NCBI GenBank assembly: GCA_018672825.1
Contig: JABHUE010000124.1
Span: forward strand, 53,246 to 117,245
DNA from: Pseudomonadota bacterium
Lineage (GTDB): Bacteria > Pseudomonadota > Gammaproteobacteria > Arenicellales > UBA868
Length of the DNA: 64,000 bases
Direction: 5' to 3'
Shown here: piece after piece, positions 20,501-30,100 of the stretch
Layout: every line of letters starts with the position of its first letter
Numbering within the stretch: position 1 is the first letter of the stretch
Notes under the pieces: generated by a model
Databases searched by the model: none
Told to the model about the DNA's origin: nothing
The model's input: only the letters and a program-made list of their open reading frames with translations
Translations under genes and position numbers: made by a program

Positions 20501-21894
20501 GCGAAGAGTTAGTAGACCCTCAGCAAACTTCAATTCGTGGTTTATGTGTCGGTACGCGCCACGAACATCCCGAACTTATTGCTCATCACCTCGACATTAC
20601 CCCTACGACTCAATACCAGCAAATTGTTGATCTCGTTTTATGCCCGTTACAAGACCCATGTATCGCACTTCGCGGATCAGAAAACTTTATTGCGAAACTA
20701 AGTCCTCAATCTCGTTCTGGCGACCAAATCACCAGCTTTCATAAAGATCGTACTTACATCGTGACCGGCGCGTATGGCGCTCTGGGCCAACAAGTAACCC
20801 ACTGGCTAATTGACCGAGGCGTTAGACATCTTCTCCTGTTGGCACGGAAAACACCGTCCCCAAACCCTTTTAAAATTGTCGCGAATGACAATGTGGCAAT
20901 TTATGACCGAAGTTGTGATCTTGGCAACTTTGATGAATTGCAGGAGATTCTCAAATCCACATTGCCAGAGATTCCAACGATCGCTGGACTTTTTCATTGT
21001 GCAGGCCAACTTAATGACGAACCACTAGTGGATTCAACTTCCTCAGGCTTTGAGTCGGTGCTTAACGGCAAAGCACTTGGCGCTCAAAATCTCGATACGC
21101 TTTTAGAATCCCAGCCCCTAGAGCAATTTGTAATGTTCTCTTCCGCTGCATCGGTTCTAGGCAATGGCGGTCAATCATCCTATGCGACCGCCAATGCCTT
21201 TCTTGATGGGGTCGCCCACGCAAGAAAAACTCGTGGATTACCTGCACTCAGCATTAATTGGGGACCGTTTTCCGGTAGCGGAATGGCAACTGACGAAAGC
21301 GCGTCTCGACAATTGAGGATGCAGGGTTTTCAGCCGTTGGAGCCCGCAAACCTTGGTGTCTGGTTGGACGCAATGCTAAGTGAAAAATCACCGCAAGTAA
21401 TGTTCGTTGATTGCGATTGGTCACAGTACTGTCGCGTTAATCCGGCTAATATATCTCTGTTATCTGACATTACGGAGCCGGGAAACCCCGGCGCCTGGAA
21501 TAACCCCAATAGTCAAAAAGTGGACTTGCAAGGACAAACGCCCGACGAACGTCGCAAGACCCTCATTGATCTCGTAAAAGGGTCTGTCGCTGGCTTGCTT
21601 GGGATTGCTGACCCCCAGTTAATTTCACACGATAAGCCATTATCTGATCTTGGTCTTGATTCACTTTTAGCCGTGCAATTACGAAATCAATTAGGGTCGG
21701 CCACCAGCTTATCCTTGCCTGTTGGTCTTGCCTTTAGCTATCCAACTTTAAACGAGATGGCATCCTATCTGGATATCCGCCTGTCCGAGAATGAGAAAAG
21801 CAACGTACCCAAAAATTCTAACAACAGCGAAACATTGCAGTCTGCTCAAGCGACTTTGGATGATCTCGATGAACTGCTAAAGATTAATCCATGA
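14539..21894 (+). CDS. PKS loading protein: acyl-AMP ligase-ACP-KS-AT-DH-KR-ACP
   Basis: The first ~570 residues are an acyl/aryl-AMP ligase-type domain (SSGSTGLPK near 15095, LPFDHIG, FGMAEVCSG) that should activate a free carboxylic acid starter; I cannot tell aryl from fatty acid. Then ACP (MGADS near 16420), KS (TACSTG with Cys876, EAHGTGT, GHLQITSG), AT (GHSLGE; HAFHS, which suggests malonyl), a dehydratase region (about 19300-20120), KR (GAYGALG and SSAASVLG...YATAN, intact; LND near the LDD position suggests B-type) and ACP (LGLDS near 21650). The DH keeps His1622 and an HPGLID aspartate, but the usual HxxxGxxxxP motif has Asn for Gly and Ser for Pro, so its activity is uncertain. The C-terminal helix (LDDLDELL) is a likely docking element for the coiled-coil start of the protein at 22640. 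This is the predicted first protein of the pathway. Confidence 0.92.
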   Translation: MNFMIEVPAFCQQDAPRDWATLPQTLTDALIKANQDAKLTFIDQQGRAVVQTYQDLVVDAQTIASGLRKSRIEGNSPVLIQLTSSEEIIKAFWGCLFSGLQPIISPVPESFDSESRPVDQLRHLYSLMDRPAILSNSEHMSAIRRSPLLSELHDADFFDLNQLRQASNDRQIHCAKPDDIAFFTLSSGSTGLPKAIPLSHSNMITRGRGANILCKNQSDDVILSWLPFDHIGNISAYHVSPILCSSDLVYAPKEYVLAKPTRWLDLIDKYRITHSWAPNFAFGLITKQLQKNDRALDQHWDLSCLKGLLSAGELISHLTVRSFVDETQRYGLKPNSVISAFGMAEVCSGVNYHLPASGDSIQFAHLDRNSLDGDISLLTPEDPKSISFANLGPIAPGMAMRIVDSSGQLKNEGQVGQFQLKGDGLMRGYYKNPEANEVFTEDGWFDTGDAAFILDKNLYLLGRTTLGIVINGVNLSNHDVESVVEELEDVTPSFTAACAAFPPNEELLKLVVFFHTSLSTDPIEFSNLKRQIQGKLGKRLGIRADYLIPLPQGSIPKTAIGKIQHKRLITQFQSGNFNSIISNQKAVSVPSQKNEVTGLAGDLVEIWSELLPGVEIKIEDSFFEMGADSLVLMQALGSINDRVDTQITVVDLFKYPTISALTQALETGQSTIATEKARSRLKLIEDLGANRNDAIAVIGMAGRFPGADSIEEFWGNLLKGEDSITRFDEKDLSQSGFSRGVYDRPEYVMASPLLKDARRFDAEFFGYSSFDAELMDPQQRQFLEIAWETFENAGYDPTTYPGSVGVYAGAAMNTYFFNNVLPNRSKLDPNDDLAIATLDSMGGFMAMVANDKDYITTRTSYKLNLDGPSVNVQTACSTGLVCIHMACQALKSGEADLFLAGCSSIQSPEYAGHLYQPGMIVSPDGRVRSFDANAGGTIFGSGVGAVLLKRLSEAERDGDHIHAVIKGSAVNNDAGAKVGYAAPSSDGQAIAIAEALTMANVPADSIGMVEAHGTGTVVGDPIEFDGLRQVYQNETESVGFCALGSVKTNVGHLQITSGTAGFIKAALAVSKGKIPPLVNFEIPNPALDIEESPFFFNSETIDWPIEGPRRAGVNSLGIGGTNAHLILEQPPEPSPRDLSSDRKHHLLRLSAKTPAALSRLAGRYQEFLSGECTGEVGDYCFTANIGRKLFAHRLCVSGRTNQELAKQLQNWIKDFNPSNAVATTQSLTPIAFVFTGQGSQYVAIARDLYLTQSTFRNALDDCANHFSKHMQIDVIGLATDVKLTQTDLLPTDQAQPLIFSIGYALAQMWMSWGVTPDYILGHSLGEYIAACVAGIFSIEDAVKLVSLRASLMQATTAKGEMWAIHCDAKTARHAIKDQSTKISLAADNAPNSVVISGNDSALKSIINDLKNRSIVAQKLETSHAFHSPLMDEAKRAFEKSCSDVRFSLPQIPLISNLTGSIATEEITSLDYWAEHISRPVLFRQSIESLNQLGISTFLEIGPHPALSTLGLMCSSVDAKWYHSLNRKSENWDSIISTVSKLAETNDIDLKAFDRDYPRHKAELPTYPFDTTSYWLEPLPTQRQSRSQSNRSLLGKAIPLATVSHKIFESELDPIELPVLRDHLINNVPVVSAAGMMSMMLSAVEESSPENHRITLEEITFQKPLILSPESTLVSQTVVNPEDGKIELWSRTQSGDFKNLHCRSVSKVDSRKIKRISLDSLKAQFTDLTSIDKFLKEINDRHIFLGPSYRWTENLQKNKRAALATLKKPSRLGGQDSSTAIHPGLIDTCFGLLLATADLPKSQTWVPFGIDQLSCATGNLARAQYAFFELRDSDAKEIAVGDGLILDSQGDVLIEISGLHARPAESKFDFQRTEKNSSPSRYIQKWHAARPERTPASVGHWTLVGQTDWSSGIAGKLENAGCEVSVVETIDDLSKITNGVISSCALDQHLTTHEIIDQNRSLIKALAKKNVSLSNGLWLLTNNAYCVTGEELVDPQQTSIRGLCVGTRHEHPELIAHHLDITPTTQYQQIVDLVLCPLQDPCIALRGSENFIAKLSPQSRSGDQITSFHKDRTYIVTGAYGALGQQVTHWLIDRGVRHLLLLARKTPSPNPFKIVANDNVAIYDRSCDLGNFDELQEILKSTLPEIPTIAGLFHCAGQLNDEPLVDSTSSGFESVLNGKALGAQNLDTLLESQPLEQFVMFSSAASVLGNGGQSSYATANAFLDGVAHARKTRGLPALSINWGPFSGSGMATDESASRQLRMQGFQPLEPANLGVWLDAMLSEKSPQVMFVDCDWSQYCRVNPANISLLSDITEPGNPGAWNNPNSQKVDLQGQTPDERRKTLIDLVKGSVAGLLGIADPQLISHDKPLSDLGLDSLLAVQLRNQLGSATSLSLPVGLAFSYPTLNEMASYLDIRLSENEKSNVPKNSNNSETLQSAQATLDDLDELLKINP

Positions 21895-22631
21895 AATTTA
21901 ATCAATGGATTACCTGCCCGGAACCAAAACCCGAGGCAGATTTAAGACTCTTTTGTCTCCCCTTTGCAGGTGGCGGTGCTTCAATTTACCGCGCATGGTC
22001 ACACGGTCTTGGGCCCAAATACGAAGTCTGCCCCATACAATTACCCGGCCGCGAAAATCGCGCCGGAACCAGCGCGGTCAGTGACTCTAAGCACCTGGCT
22101 GAAATGATTGCGAGTCAGATGTCTCTATATCTGGATAAACCTTACTTGGTATATGGACATAGCATGGGCGGCCTGCTCGCTTATGAAGCTTTAAAGCAGT
22201 TAGAAAACGCCGGCCATGCGCTTCCGAAAACTGCATTTATTGGCGCGCATCGAGCGCCCCATTTACCGCCACGCAGATCATCTATGATCGGTTTAAGCGA
22301 TCACGACTTTATCCAAAAAATTAGCTCATTCGGTGGTTTCGAAAAAGAAGTGTTAGACAGTCAAGAGCTGATTCAATTTATTTTGCCAACCTTACGTGCC
22401 GACTTCTCTGTCTGCGATGGCTACCAGTATCACCCCTACCAGCCGCTCGATTGCCCTCTAGTCGTATTTTCTGGAACTGACGATCCCGAAGTGCCCCCAT
22501 CGGATATGGATGAATGGGGTCAGCATTCCATCTATCCATTGCAGCATATCTCATTGCCCGCAGGTCACTTCTTTTTGAAAACTCATGCCACGATGTTGCA
22601 AACACACATTCGACAATTTTCTCAGCGATAA
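21891..22631 (+). CDS. Type II (editing) thioesterase
   Basis: A 246-residue alpha/beta hydrolase of normal TEII length. It shows the family start FCLPFAGGGAS, the oxyanion/LPGRE region, nucleophile motif GHSMGG, the Asp region FSGTDDPEVPP and the C-terminal His in AGHFFL. Such enzymes remove wrong or decarboxylated acyl groups from carrier domains of PKS and NRPS proteins. Its ATG overlaps the stop of the loading PKS gene (ATGA), so the two are translationally coupled, and the next PKS gene starts nine bases later. It is distinct from the terminal TE domain fused at 13570-14391. Confidence 0.93.
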   Translation: MKFNQWITCPEPKPEADLRLFCLPFAGGGASIYRAWSHGLGPKYEVCPIQLPGRENRAGTSAVSDSKHLAEMIASQMSLYLDKPYLVYGHSMGGLLAYEALKQLENAGHALPKTAFIGAHRAPHLPPRRSSMIGLSDHDFIQKISSFGGFEKEVLDSQELIQFILPTLRADFSVCDGYQYHPYQPLDCPLVVFSGTDDPEVPPSDMDEWGQHSIYPLQHISLPAGHFFLKTHATMLQTHIRQFSQR

Positions 22632-22639
22632 ACGACGTC

Positions 22640-25600
22640 ATGGCCTCAGGTGAATCTCAAAGTTCCGATATCAAAAAATATCGAAATGCGCTCGCTCAAG
22701 CACGAGAGACGATATCGCAGTTGTTATCCGAAAATCAAAAGCTCAATCGATCAACGCCCATTGCCATTTCAGGAATGAGTTGTCGCTTCCCCGGTGGCGC
22801 AAATTCTCCAAGCGCCTACTGGCACCTGTTGCGATCTGGGCAAGATGGAATCTCAACTCTCGGTGATCGACGATGGCCTAAAAGTAAATACTTTGACGAA
22901 AATCCTGACACCCCAGGAAAAATGTATACCGATCGAGCAGGGTTAGTATCCCAATCTGTCGATTTATTTGATGCTGCATTTTTCGGCATATCGCCTGGGG
23001 AAGCGACGGCGCTTGATCCTCAACAACGATTCCTGATGGAAACCAGTTGGGAGGCTTTAGAGGATGCTGGAATTATTCCAGCGACGCTAAACCATTCCAA
23101 AACTGGGTTCTTTATCGGGATGTCAGGTGACGATTACGCCAGATTCCACCGCCACAGCGGTGACCCTAAACTTATTAATGCGTATAGCCTGACGGGCTCT
23201 ACTATGAGCACCGCGGCCGGACGACTATCTTATTTTTACGGCTCAAATGGACCAAGCCTGACGCTGGACACCGCCTGCTCATCATCGCTGGTGGCTTTGC
23301 ACTTAGCGGTTCAAAGTCTGCAATCCGGGGAGAGCGATCTTGCGTTAGTCGGCGCCAGCAATCTTATCTTGTTGCCAGAGGTTCATGTCGCTTTCTGTCG
23401 ATTGGGCGCTCTATCTCCAGATGGAGCATGCAAAACGTTTTCAGCAAATGCCGATGGCTATGTTCGTAGTGAAGGCACTGGCTTCGTCGTACTCGAACGA
23501 CTAGAAGATTGCGAAAATAGAAAAAGCAAAATTTATGGCATTGTTAATGGATCTGCCATCAACCAAGACGGTCGAACTGCCGGACTATCAGCGCCAAGCG
23601 CTAGAGCCCAACAGGAAGTGATTCTGACCGCCCTTGATGATGCGAAATTAGAGCCGTCACAGATTGACTACGTAGAAACACATGGAACCGGTACAAATCT
23701 TGGGGATCCCATTGAAATTGAAGCGCTATTTGAATCGATCGGACAACGTCGAGATCGTCCACTCTTAATTGGCAGTGCAAAGTCCAACATAGGACACATG
23801 GAGCCAACAGCTGGACTCGGCGGTTTAATAAAGATTCTGCTATCTCTCCAGCATCAGGAACTACCAGGTAATTTACACTTTGAATTACCTAATCCACTGA
23901 TTCAATGGTCCTCAATTCCCTTTCAAGTTGTCTCTAAAACCGTACCCTGGCACGCCCAACATAACGAGCCTCGGCGAGCGGGGCTCAGCGCTTTTGGATT
24001 TAGTGGGACTAATGCCCATGTCATTATCAGCGAACATATTAAACCTGCAGATTTTCTTGAACCACCCTCTGATCCAATTTTTACACTTGAGTGCAGCGCA
24101 AAATCACCTGGGAGTCTGCAGCAACAAGCCAAAAACTATCTGAACGTCCTCCAGTCCAAAAAATTTTCGACTTTTGATTTATGCGCTTCCGCCCACCTTC
24201 ACCGATCCAGATTTCCATTTCGAAAATGGTTTTCTGGCAAAAATGATAACGAGATCAAGTCAAAAATCGAGATTTTTCTAAGAGACCCAGTTTCAAACTC
24301 GCACTCCTCACCACTCCCAAATGAACGTGTTAAAAGCGTATGGACATTCACCGGGCAAGGTTCTCAATATCTAGGAATGGGTGCGGAGCTATACGATCAA
24401 GATGATTTGTTTAGGTCGATCATAGATGTCGCCACTGAAATACTCTCCCCATTTCGAGAAATCTCAATCACCAATCTAATCACGGGGCGAGACCCTAGCG
24501 GCTGTATTCATCAAACTGAGTACAGTCAACCCGCCCTTTTCGTCCTTGAGTATGCTCTGGCCCAGCGATGGATTCATTGGGGCTTTCAGCCAGACGCTGT
24601 CCTTGGACATAGCATAGGAGAATATGTCGCAGCGTGCGTCTCAGGCGTGATGTCATTGGAAGATGCACTGAAACTTGTAGAGTGTCGTGGGCGACTCATG
24701 GGCTCCCTACCATCCGGCGGTGGCATGGCTGCTGTCCAATTGAGCGAAGACGACGTCTACAGGTGCCGACAAGAATTCGATTTAGAAAAAGAGGTCGATT
24801 TTGCAGCGATTAATAGTGCTACCGAAACTGTCATTTCCGGCTCCCAAGAAGCAATCAGCAAATTCTGCAAGCACCTTGAGACATCTGGTGAGTCTGCGAC
24901 CGTGTTAAACGTTTCGCATGCGTTCCACAGTTATTTGATGGATCCCATCCTCGATGAGTTTCGGAAAATATGCGAATCGATAAGTTTGAATAAACCCGAA
25001 ATTCTGATGGCACTTAATCTGGATGGCTCGGTTAATCAAGACCTCCCTGCCTCGTCAGATTATTGGTGTCGACAGATACGGTCTGCAGTCAGATTCGATG
25101 ACTGCTATCAGACGCTCAAAAGTTCCGGGCACACTGTGTTTCTTGAAATGGGACCGCAACCAATACTCACACAGATACTCAAAAGCAACCAAGATTCATC
25201 GATTCGGGCGCTGTCCGTTCTAAGTCGAGGACAATCCTCGGTAGATAAACTTGCGACTGCGCATGAACGCTTACTTGAGATCGGCGTTACACCTGATTGG
25301 GAACAGCGCTATCGCGGTTATCGATTTGTTGAATTACCCGTCTATCCTTTCGACCATCAGCAGTTTTGGGCAAGCAAGGGATTTGAAATGGCATTGAATG
25401 ATCGCACGACTTCAAATAGTCATTCCGAGTTGAGTCAAAGCCTAAAATGGAAATCGCTTGAACTAGAACCTCCTCTTAAAACTGCAGACTGGTTGATCAC
25501 CGGCAATTTGTCTACAAAACTTTCACAAGACATTGACCCGGCAGAGTCGCACCTTCAATTCACAAAAGTCGAGTTGAATTCCGCGTGGAAAATATTAAAC

Positions 25601-27154
25601 GCCCAACATCCAGATGGAATCATAATTCAGGCAAGTCCCGATTCTGACAGTGTCGAAACACTTACGCGGCATCTTGAACAAGTACGACTCTTGGTTAGAA
25701 CAATCGCGTCTAGCAATCTCGCGACGACCGTTTGGATAATTGGCGATCCTGTTAACCAAGGATTGTCGACTCACGCCTGTCGTGGCCTCATGCAAACATT
25801 ACTGCTTGAATACCCTAGCCTTTGTGGTGGCTTAATCGAATTGCATCAAAACCAGGCTTGTTCTCTCGATAAGGTTTTGGGCACAACCGGACTTAGAGGA
25901 TGGTTTAGACTCGAATCGAAAACGGTTCAGTACCCGGTAATTGCACGCGATATTCGAGCCAACGAAACACTCAGAACCGACCTTGACTCGGTGATCATTT
26001 CAGGTGGCCTGGGTGGCATTGGTCTTTCAATTGCAAAAACACTATGCGACCGTGGCGTGCCGCACATTTGCCTAATTGGCAGAACGACCCCTAGCGAGGC
26101 CACTTCAAAAAAAATCGACAAGTTCCGCCATAGTGGATCAACGGTGGAGGTGCACATACTAGACGTTGCAAAAAAGAACTCAAAGACAGTTATTCGTGAT
26201 CTCGCATCTCGATTTTCTCAGAGTACGTTTTTTCACTGCGCCGGCGTGATGCCGATCGACGGAGAAAATGACATCTCACAGGCGTTTGAAGGAAAAGTCC
26301 TAGGGGGACTTAACATTGCTAACGCGATTTCTGAATTCCCCGATATTCATCTTGTCATGATGGGGTCAATTTCGGCAATTACTGGGACACCTGGAATCTC
26401 GGCCTATAGTGCGGCTAACGGAGCACTTACTGGAATCGTCGCTAACAGAAACGTTTCGGGCGGGCGAGGGGTTTGTGTTAACTGGGGGCCGTGGCTTGAT
26501 GGCGGGATCATTGGGGAAGCAGAAATTGATCAGACCCAGGCGTCTGGATTCTCTGGCCTCACTACCAACGAGGCTCTTGATGCATTATCGTTAATCTCAT
26601 CGAGCATTGATCATCCATGCGTAATCAACGCGGACTGGCAGCGCGTGTCAGAAAGTTTCTCGATCCGAAAATCGCGGACATTGTTTGAAGAAATAGCTGC
26701 GCATTCAAAACCATTACCGGAGAAAACTCCCTCAAAGGGCCCACCGTTTCTTGCCGACCTCCCAGATGACGAGAAACTTGGGGCACTTCTTAATCTTCTA
26801 CGAACGCCCCTTGGTCAAATTCTTGGACTCACACCATCCGAGAGCATTGATATCGACAGAGGTTTTTTTGATCAAGGCATGGATTCGATTAAAGCTCTTG
26901 AATTTCGAGAATCAATAGACGATCTAGCAGGTATCCGGCTCGAGGCCGCCGATATTTTTGATTACCCAACCCTCTCTCGTCTCGGTCAATACGTATTGAA
27001 TCTAATCAGCGGAGACGAAGCGAGTCACACGGATCAGAAGATTAACGAGGACAGGGATATCGAAATTGAGACCCTCAGTGAAGAAGATCTCTCTGCATTG
27101 ATCGATGCCGAGTATCTTTTAACCCAACCACAACCCAAAAAGAAGAATCGCTAA
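22640..27154 (+). CDS. Modular PKS: KS-AT-KR-ACP
   Basis: I place the start at the ATG at 22640, not at an upstream in-frame ATG at 22514, because the longer version would run deep into the thioesterase gene and adds residues unlike a PKS. From 22640 the protein begins with a short coiled-coil docking segment (RNALAQARETISQLLSENQ). Domains: KS (TACSSS with Cys213, ETHGTGT, GHMEPTAG), AT (GHSIGE; HAFHS, malonyl-type), KR (GGLGGIG; Ser in MGSIS and YSAAN, so probably active; no LDD motif) and ACP (QGMDS near 26880). No DH lies between AT and KR: that stretch fits the structural half of the KR. The expected result is a beta-hydroxy group two carbons further along the chain. The C-terminus carries ETLSEEDLSALIDAE, a docking helix very similar to that at the end of the protein at 36259. 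Confidence 0.92.
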   Translation: MASGESQSSDIKKYRNALAQARETISQLLSENQKLNRSTPIAISGMSCRFPGGANSPSAYWHLLRSGQDGISTLGDRRWPKSKYFDENPDTPGKMYTDRAGLVSQSVDLFDAAFFGISPGEATALDPQQRFLMETSWEALEDAGIIPATLNHSKTGFFIGMSGDDYARFHRHSGDPKLINAYSLTGSTMSTAAGRLSYFYGSNGPSLTLDTACSSSLVALHLAVQSLQSGESDLALVGASNLILLPEVHVAFCRLGALSPDGACKTFSANADGYVRSEGTGFVVLERLEDCENRKSKIYGIVNGSAINQDGRTAGLSAPSARAQQEVILTALDDAKLEPSQIDYVETHGTGTNLGDPIEIEALFESIGQRRDRPLLIGSAKSNIGHMEPTAGLGGLIKILLSLQHQELPGNLHFELPNPLIQWSSIPFQVVSKTVPWHAQHNEPRRAGLSAFGFSGTNAHVIISEHIKPADFLEPPSDPIFTLECSAKSPGSLQQQAKNYLNVLQSKKFSTFDLCASAHLHRSRFPFRKWFSGKNDNEIKSKIEIFLRDPVSNSHSSPLPNERVKSVWTFTGQGSQYLGMGAELYDQDDLFRSIIDVATEILSPFREISITNLITGRDPSGCIHQTEYSQPALFVLEYALAQRWIHWGFQPDAVLGHSIGEYVAACVSGVMSLEDALKLVECRGRLMGSLPSGGGMAAVQLSEDDVYRCRQEFDLEKEVDFAAINSATETVISGSQEAISKFCKHLETSGESATVLNVSHAFHSYLMDPILDEFRKICESISLNKPEILMALNLDGSVNQDLPASSDYWCRQIRSAVRFDDCYQTLKSSGHTVFLEMGPQPILTQILKSNQDSSIRALSVLSRGQSSVDKLATAHERLLEIGVTPDWEQRYRGYRFVELPVYPFDHQQFWASKGFEMALNDRTTSNSHSELSQSLKWKSLELEPPLKTADWLITGNLSTKLSQDIDPAESHLQFTKVELNSAWKILNAQHPDGIIIQASPDSDSVETLTRHLEQVRLLVRTIASSNLATTVWIIGDPVNQGLSTHACRGLMQTLLLEYPSLCGGLIELHQNQACSLDKVLGTTGLRGWFRLESKTVQYPVIARDIRANETLRTDLDSVIISGGLGGIGLSIAKTLCDRGVPHICLIGRTTPSEATSKKIDKFRHSGSTVEVHILDVAKKNSKTVIRDLASRFSQSTFFHCAGVMPIDGENDISQAFEGKVLGGLNIANAISEFPDIHLVMMGSISAITGTPGISAYSAANGALTGIVANRNVSGGRGVCVNWGPWLDGGIIGEAEIDQTQASGFSGLTTNEALDALSLISSSIDHPCVINADWQRVSESFSIRKSRTLFEEIAAHSKPLPEKTPSKGPPFLADLPDDEKLGALLNLLRTPLGQILGLTPSESIDIDRGFFDQGMDSIKALEFRESIDDLAGIRLEAADIFDYPTLSRLGQYVLNLISGDEASHTDQKINEDRDIEIETLSEEDLSALIDAEYLLTQPQPKKKNR

Positions 27155-30100
27155 GTGACTGACCAAAAACTTTCCGCTCTTCGGAAGGCGGCCGCAACAA
27201 TCGGTCGATTAAACGCGCGAATAGAATCGCTGGAAAGCGAGCATACGGACCCAATCGCAATAGTCGGTCTCGCTTGTCGCGGGCCGGGAGCCGAAAACGC
27301 CGATCAACTCTGGGAGATGATTAGCGACGGACAGCATGGCATTAGTGATGTGCCTGCAAGCCGATGGGATGTGAATAAGAACTTTGACCCTCGCCCCGGG
27401 GTGCCGGGCAAATCATGTACCCGAAAAGGCGGATTCATCGATGGAGTTTCTGAATTTGATGCTGAATTTTTCAACATTTCATCCAGAGAGGCGGAAGGAA
27501 TGGACCCGCAACAACGAATTCTGCTTGAGTGTGCCTGGCATTGCTTTGAGGATGCAGGAATTAAGCCGTCGACCCAACAGGGTCAATCCTGCGGAGTGTT
27601 CGTCGGAGTAACGGCCACTGACTACGGAATGCTGCAAGCCAGCACTGACTCATCCGATGAAGTGAATCCCTACTTCAATACCGGTACACCCCAAAATGTT
27701 TGTGCCGGACGGATATCGTATGTGTTTGGGTTGGAAGGCCCGAGTATGGCGGTCGATACCGCCTGCTCCTCTTCGCTCACAGCGATTCATCTTGCCTGCC
27801 AAAGCCTGCGTGCGGGCGATTGTGAAACCGCGATAGCCGGAGGAGTGAACTTAACCCTCACTCCTTTACTCTATTCGACGCTTTCAGCTGCTGGCATGCT
27901 GTCTGTCGATGGATTCTGCAAGCCTTTCGATAACGAAGCGAATGGTTACGCTCGAGGTGAAGGCTGCGGATTAATTATCCTGAAACGCTTAAGCAATGCC
28001 GAAAAAGATGGCGACAACATTCTAGGAATCATCCGCGGCTCGACGCTGAATCAAGACGGCGCGAGCAGCGGCTTAACGGTTCCAAACGGCGTGGCACAAA
28101 AAAATCTCATTAAAAAAACCCTTGACCGAAGCCACACACGCCCAGAAGAAATCAATTATGTCGAAGCACATGGAACCGGCACACCTTTAGGTGATCCAAT
28201 AGAGGTACGTGCGCTCGGAAGGGCTCTAGCGTCTAGTCGGATCGCTAACGACCCCCTTCTAATTGGCTCGATTAAATCCAATATTGGTCATCTCGAATCT
28301 GCAGCAGGCGCATTCAGCGTCATTAAAGTTTTAATGGCACTCCAGCATGAGATGTTGCCACCTACCCTCCATATTTCAGAACTGAACGGAGAATTAGATT
28401 GGGCCTCCCTCAACATTAAGCCCGTCACTTCACCAACCCCATGGCTGAAAAATAAGGATAGAAAGAGAGTGGCAAGTGTTAGTGGGTTTGGCGCAAGTGG
28501 CAGTAATGCTCATCTAATAATTGAGGAAGCGCCAGAGACAAATGATCAAAAAATCAATGCGCAACTTCCTCGCAATCCTGTCCTCGCGTTTTCTGCGCGC
28601 AGCGAATTATCATTGAGGCGTCTGGCACAAAAATATGCAGATTTAACCGAAAGCGCAAATTCAGAACAAATCGCGGCAATTGCCTGTGCTTCAGTGACTC
28701 GCCGAGAAAGCTTGACCTTTCGGGCCGCCATTGCGGTGCAGGACAAGAATAAGTTGTCGGTGGCGTTGTCTCAACTCGCTAACGGTCAATCAATGACCGT
28801 CGGAATCGGACCGTTAGTCGCTAAGCGAGATCATAATGTTGCTTTTATCTTTAGCGGTCAGGGAGATGTTTTCCCTGGAATGGGGATGGGTCTGTATCAG
28901 GAATATCCGGTCTATCGAGCAGCCATCGATGAATGCGCGACACTATTAGGCGCCTCGCTAGGTCAAGATCTACTGTCGATTCTTTCGCCCGAGAATACTC
29001 AACTTGTTGAGAAGCCGATCTGGTCTCAGGCAGCATTATTTTGCATCCAATATGCCCTGACCCGTTTATGGGATTCGGTTGGCCTCAAACCGACCGCCGT
29101 AGCGGGTCACAGCATTGGCGAATTCGCGGCGTCGGTCGCTGCGGGAGCGGTACCACTTTCCGCTGCCTTGGATGCTATTGTCATCCGAGCTGAACTGATG
29201 GAGGGCCTTCCGGACCGCGGAGGAATGTCCGTTGTGCTCGCCGACCGTCCGACTCTACAAAAGGCTTTGAGCGATTTGGGCAACCCCCCAATTAGTATCG
29301 CGGTCGAGAATGGTCCTGCCAATTTCGTTGTGTCGGGCGATCAAGAAAGCCTCCTAGAGTTAAAAAAATTACTCGCGAAAATCAACGTCCGCTGCCATCC
29401 CCTTTCGGTAACGCATGCTTTTCATTCAAAACTCATGGATCCGTTGCTTGATGATTTCGAGCACAAGATCACTGAAAGGTTTGGGTCAGCACGCCCATCG
29501 ACGTCTTACTTCTCATCGTTGGAAGGTAGGCGCCTCGATCGCACGTCAAGTCTTGACGGGAATTACTGGCGTCGACATTGCCGCCAGCCAGTTCTTTTTG
29601 CTCCAACAATTAATGCAATGCTCGAATCTGGAATCACCTGCTTTATCGAGATTGGTCCAGCCACGACCATAGCGGGATTAATCAAGCAGGTGTCTCCCCA
29701 AGCATTGACAATCTCCTCATTGCCGTCAAGGGAAACCTCAGGGCTTGAATCGGCAATGGCAAAGGCCTGGGCCAACGGGATCGCGATTCACTGGGAAGGC
29801 CTCCCGTTTCATGAGCCCAGACCCAATGTATCGCTTCCCTTATATCCATTTAATCGTCGGCCATACTGGCTCAAAAAAATAGAACAAGCAGATCAACAAT
29901 CTTCAATTGAAATCGATGATATGACTATTAACAAAAACTCTGCCGCACGTCTTGAAGAAGTCTTAACCAAGCTCTTGACGATCTTTTCAACACTCCTTCG
30001 CGTCCCTGAAGAATCGATTGATGCCGATGCCCAACTCATTGAGATGGGTGCCGACTCGTTGATCCTCGTCTCGGGGGTGAATACGATCGAAAACGAGTTC

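Noticed and set aside
22514..22639. Upstream in-frame ATG for the PKS gene at 22640
   Set aside because: It would overlap the thioesterase gene by 118 bases and adds residues unrelated to PKS N-termini; the ATG at 22640 gives a normal coiled-coil docking start.
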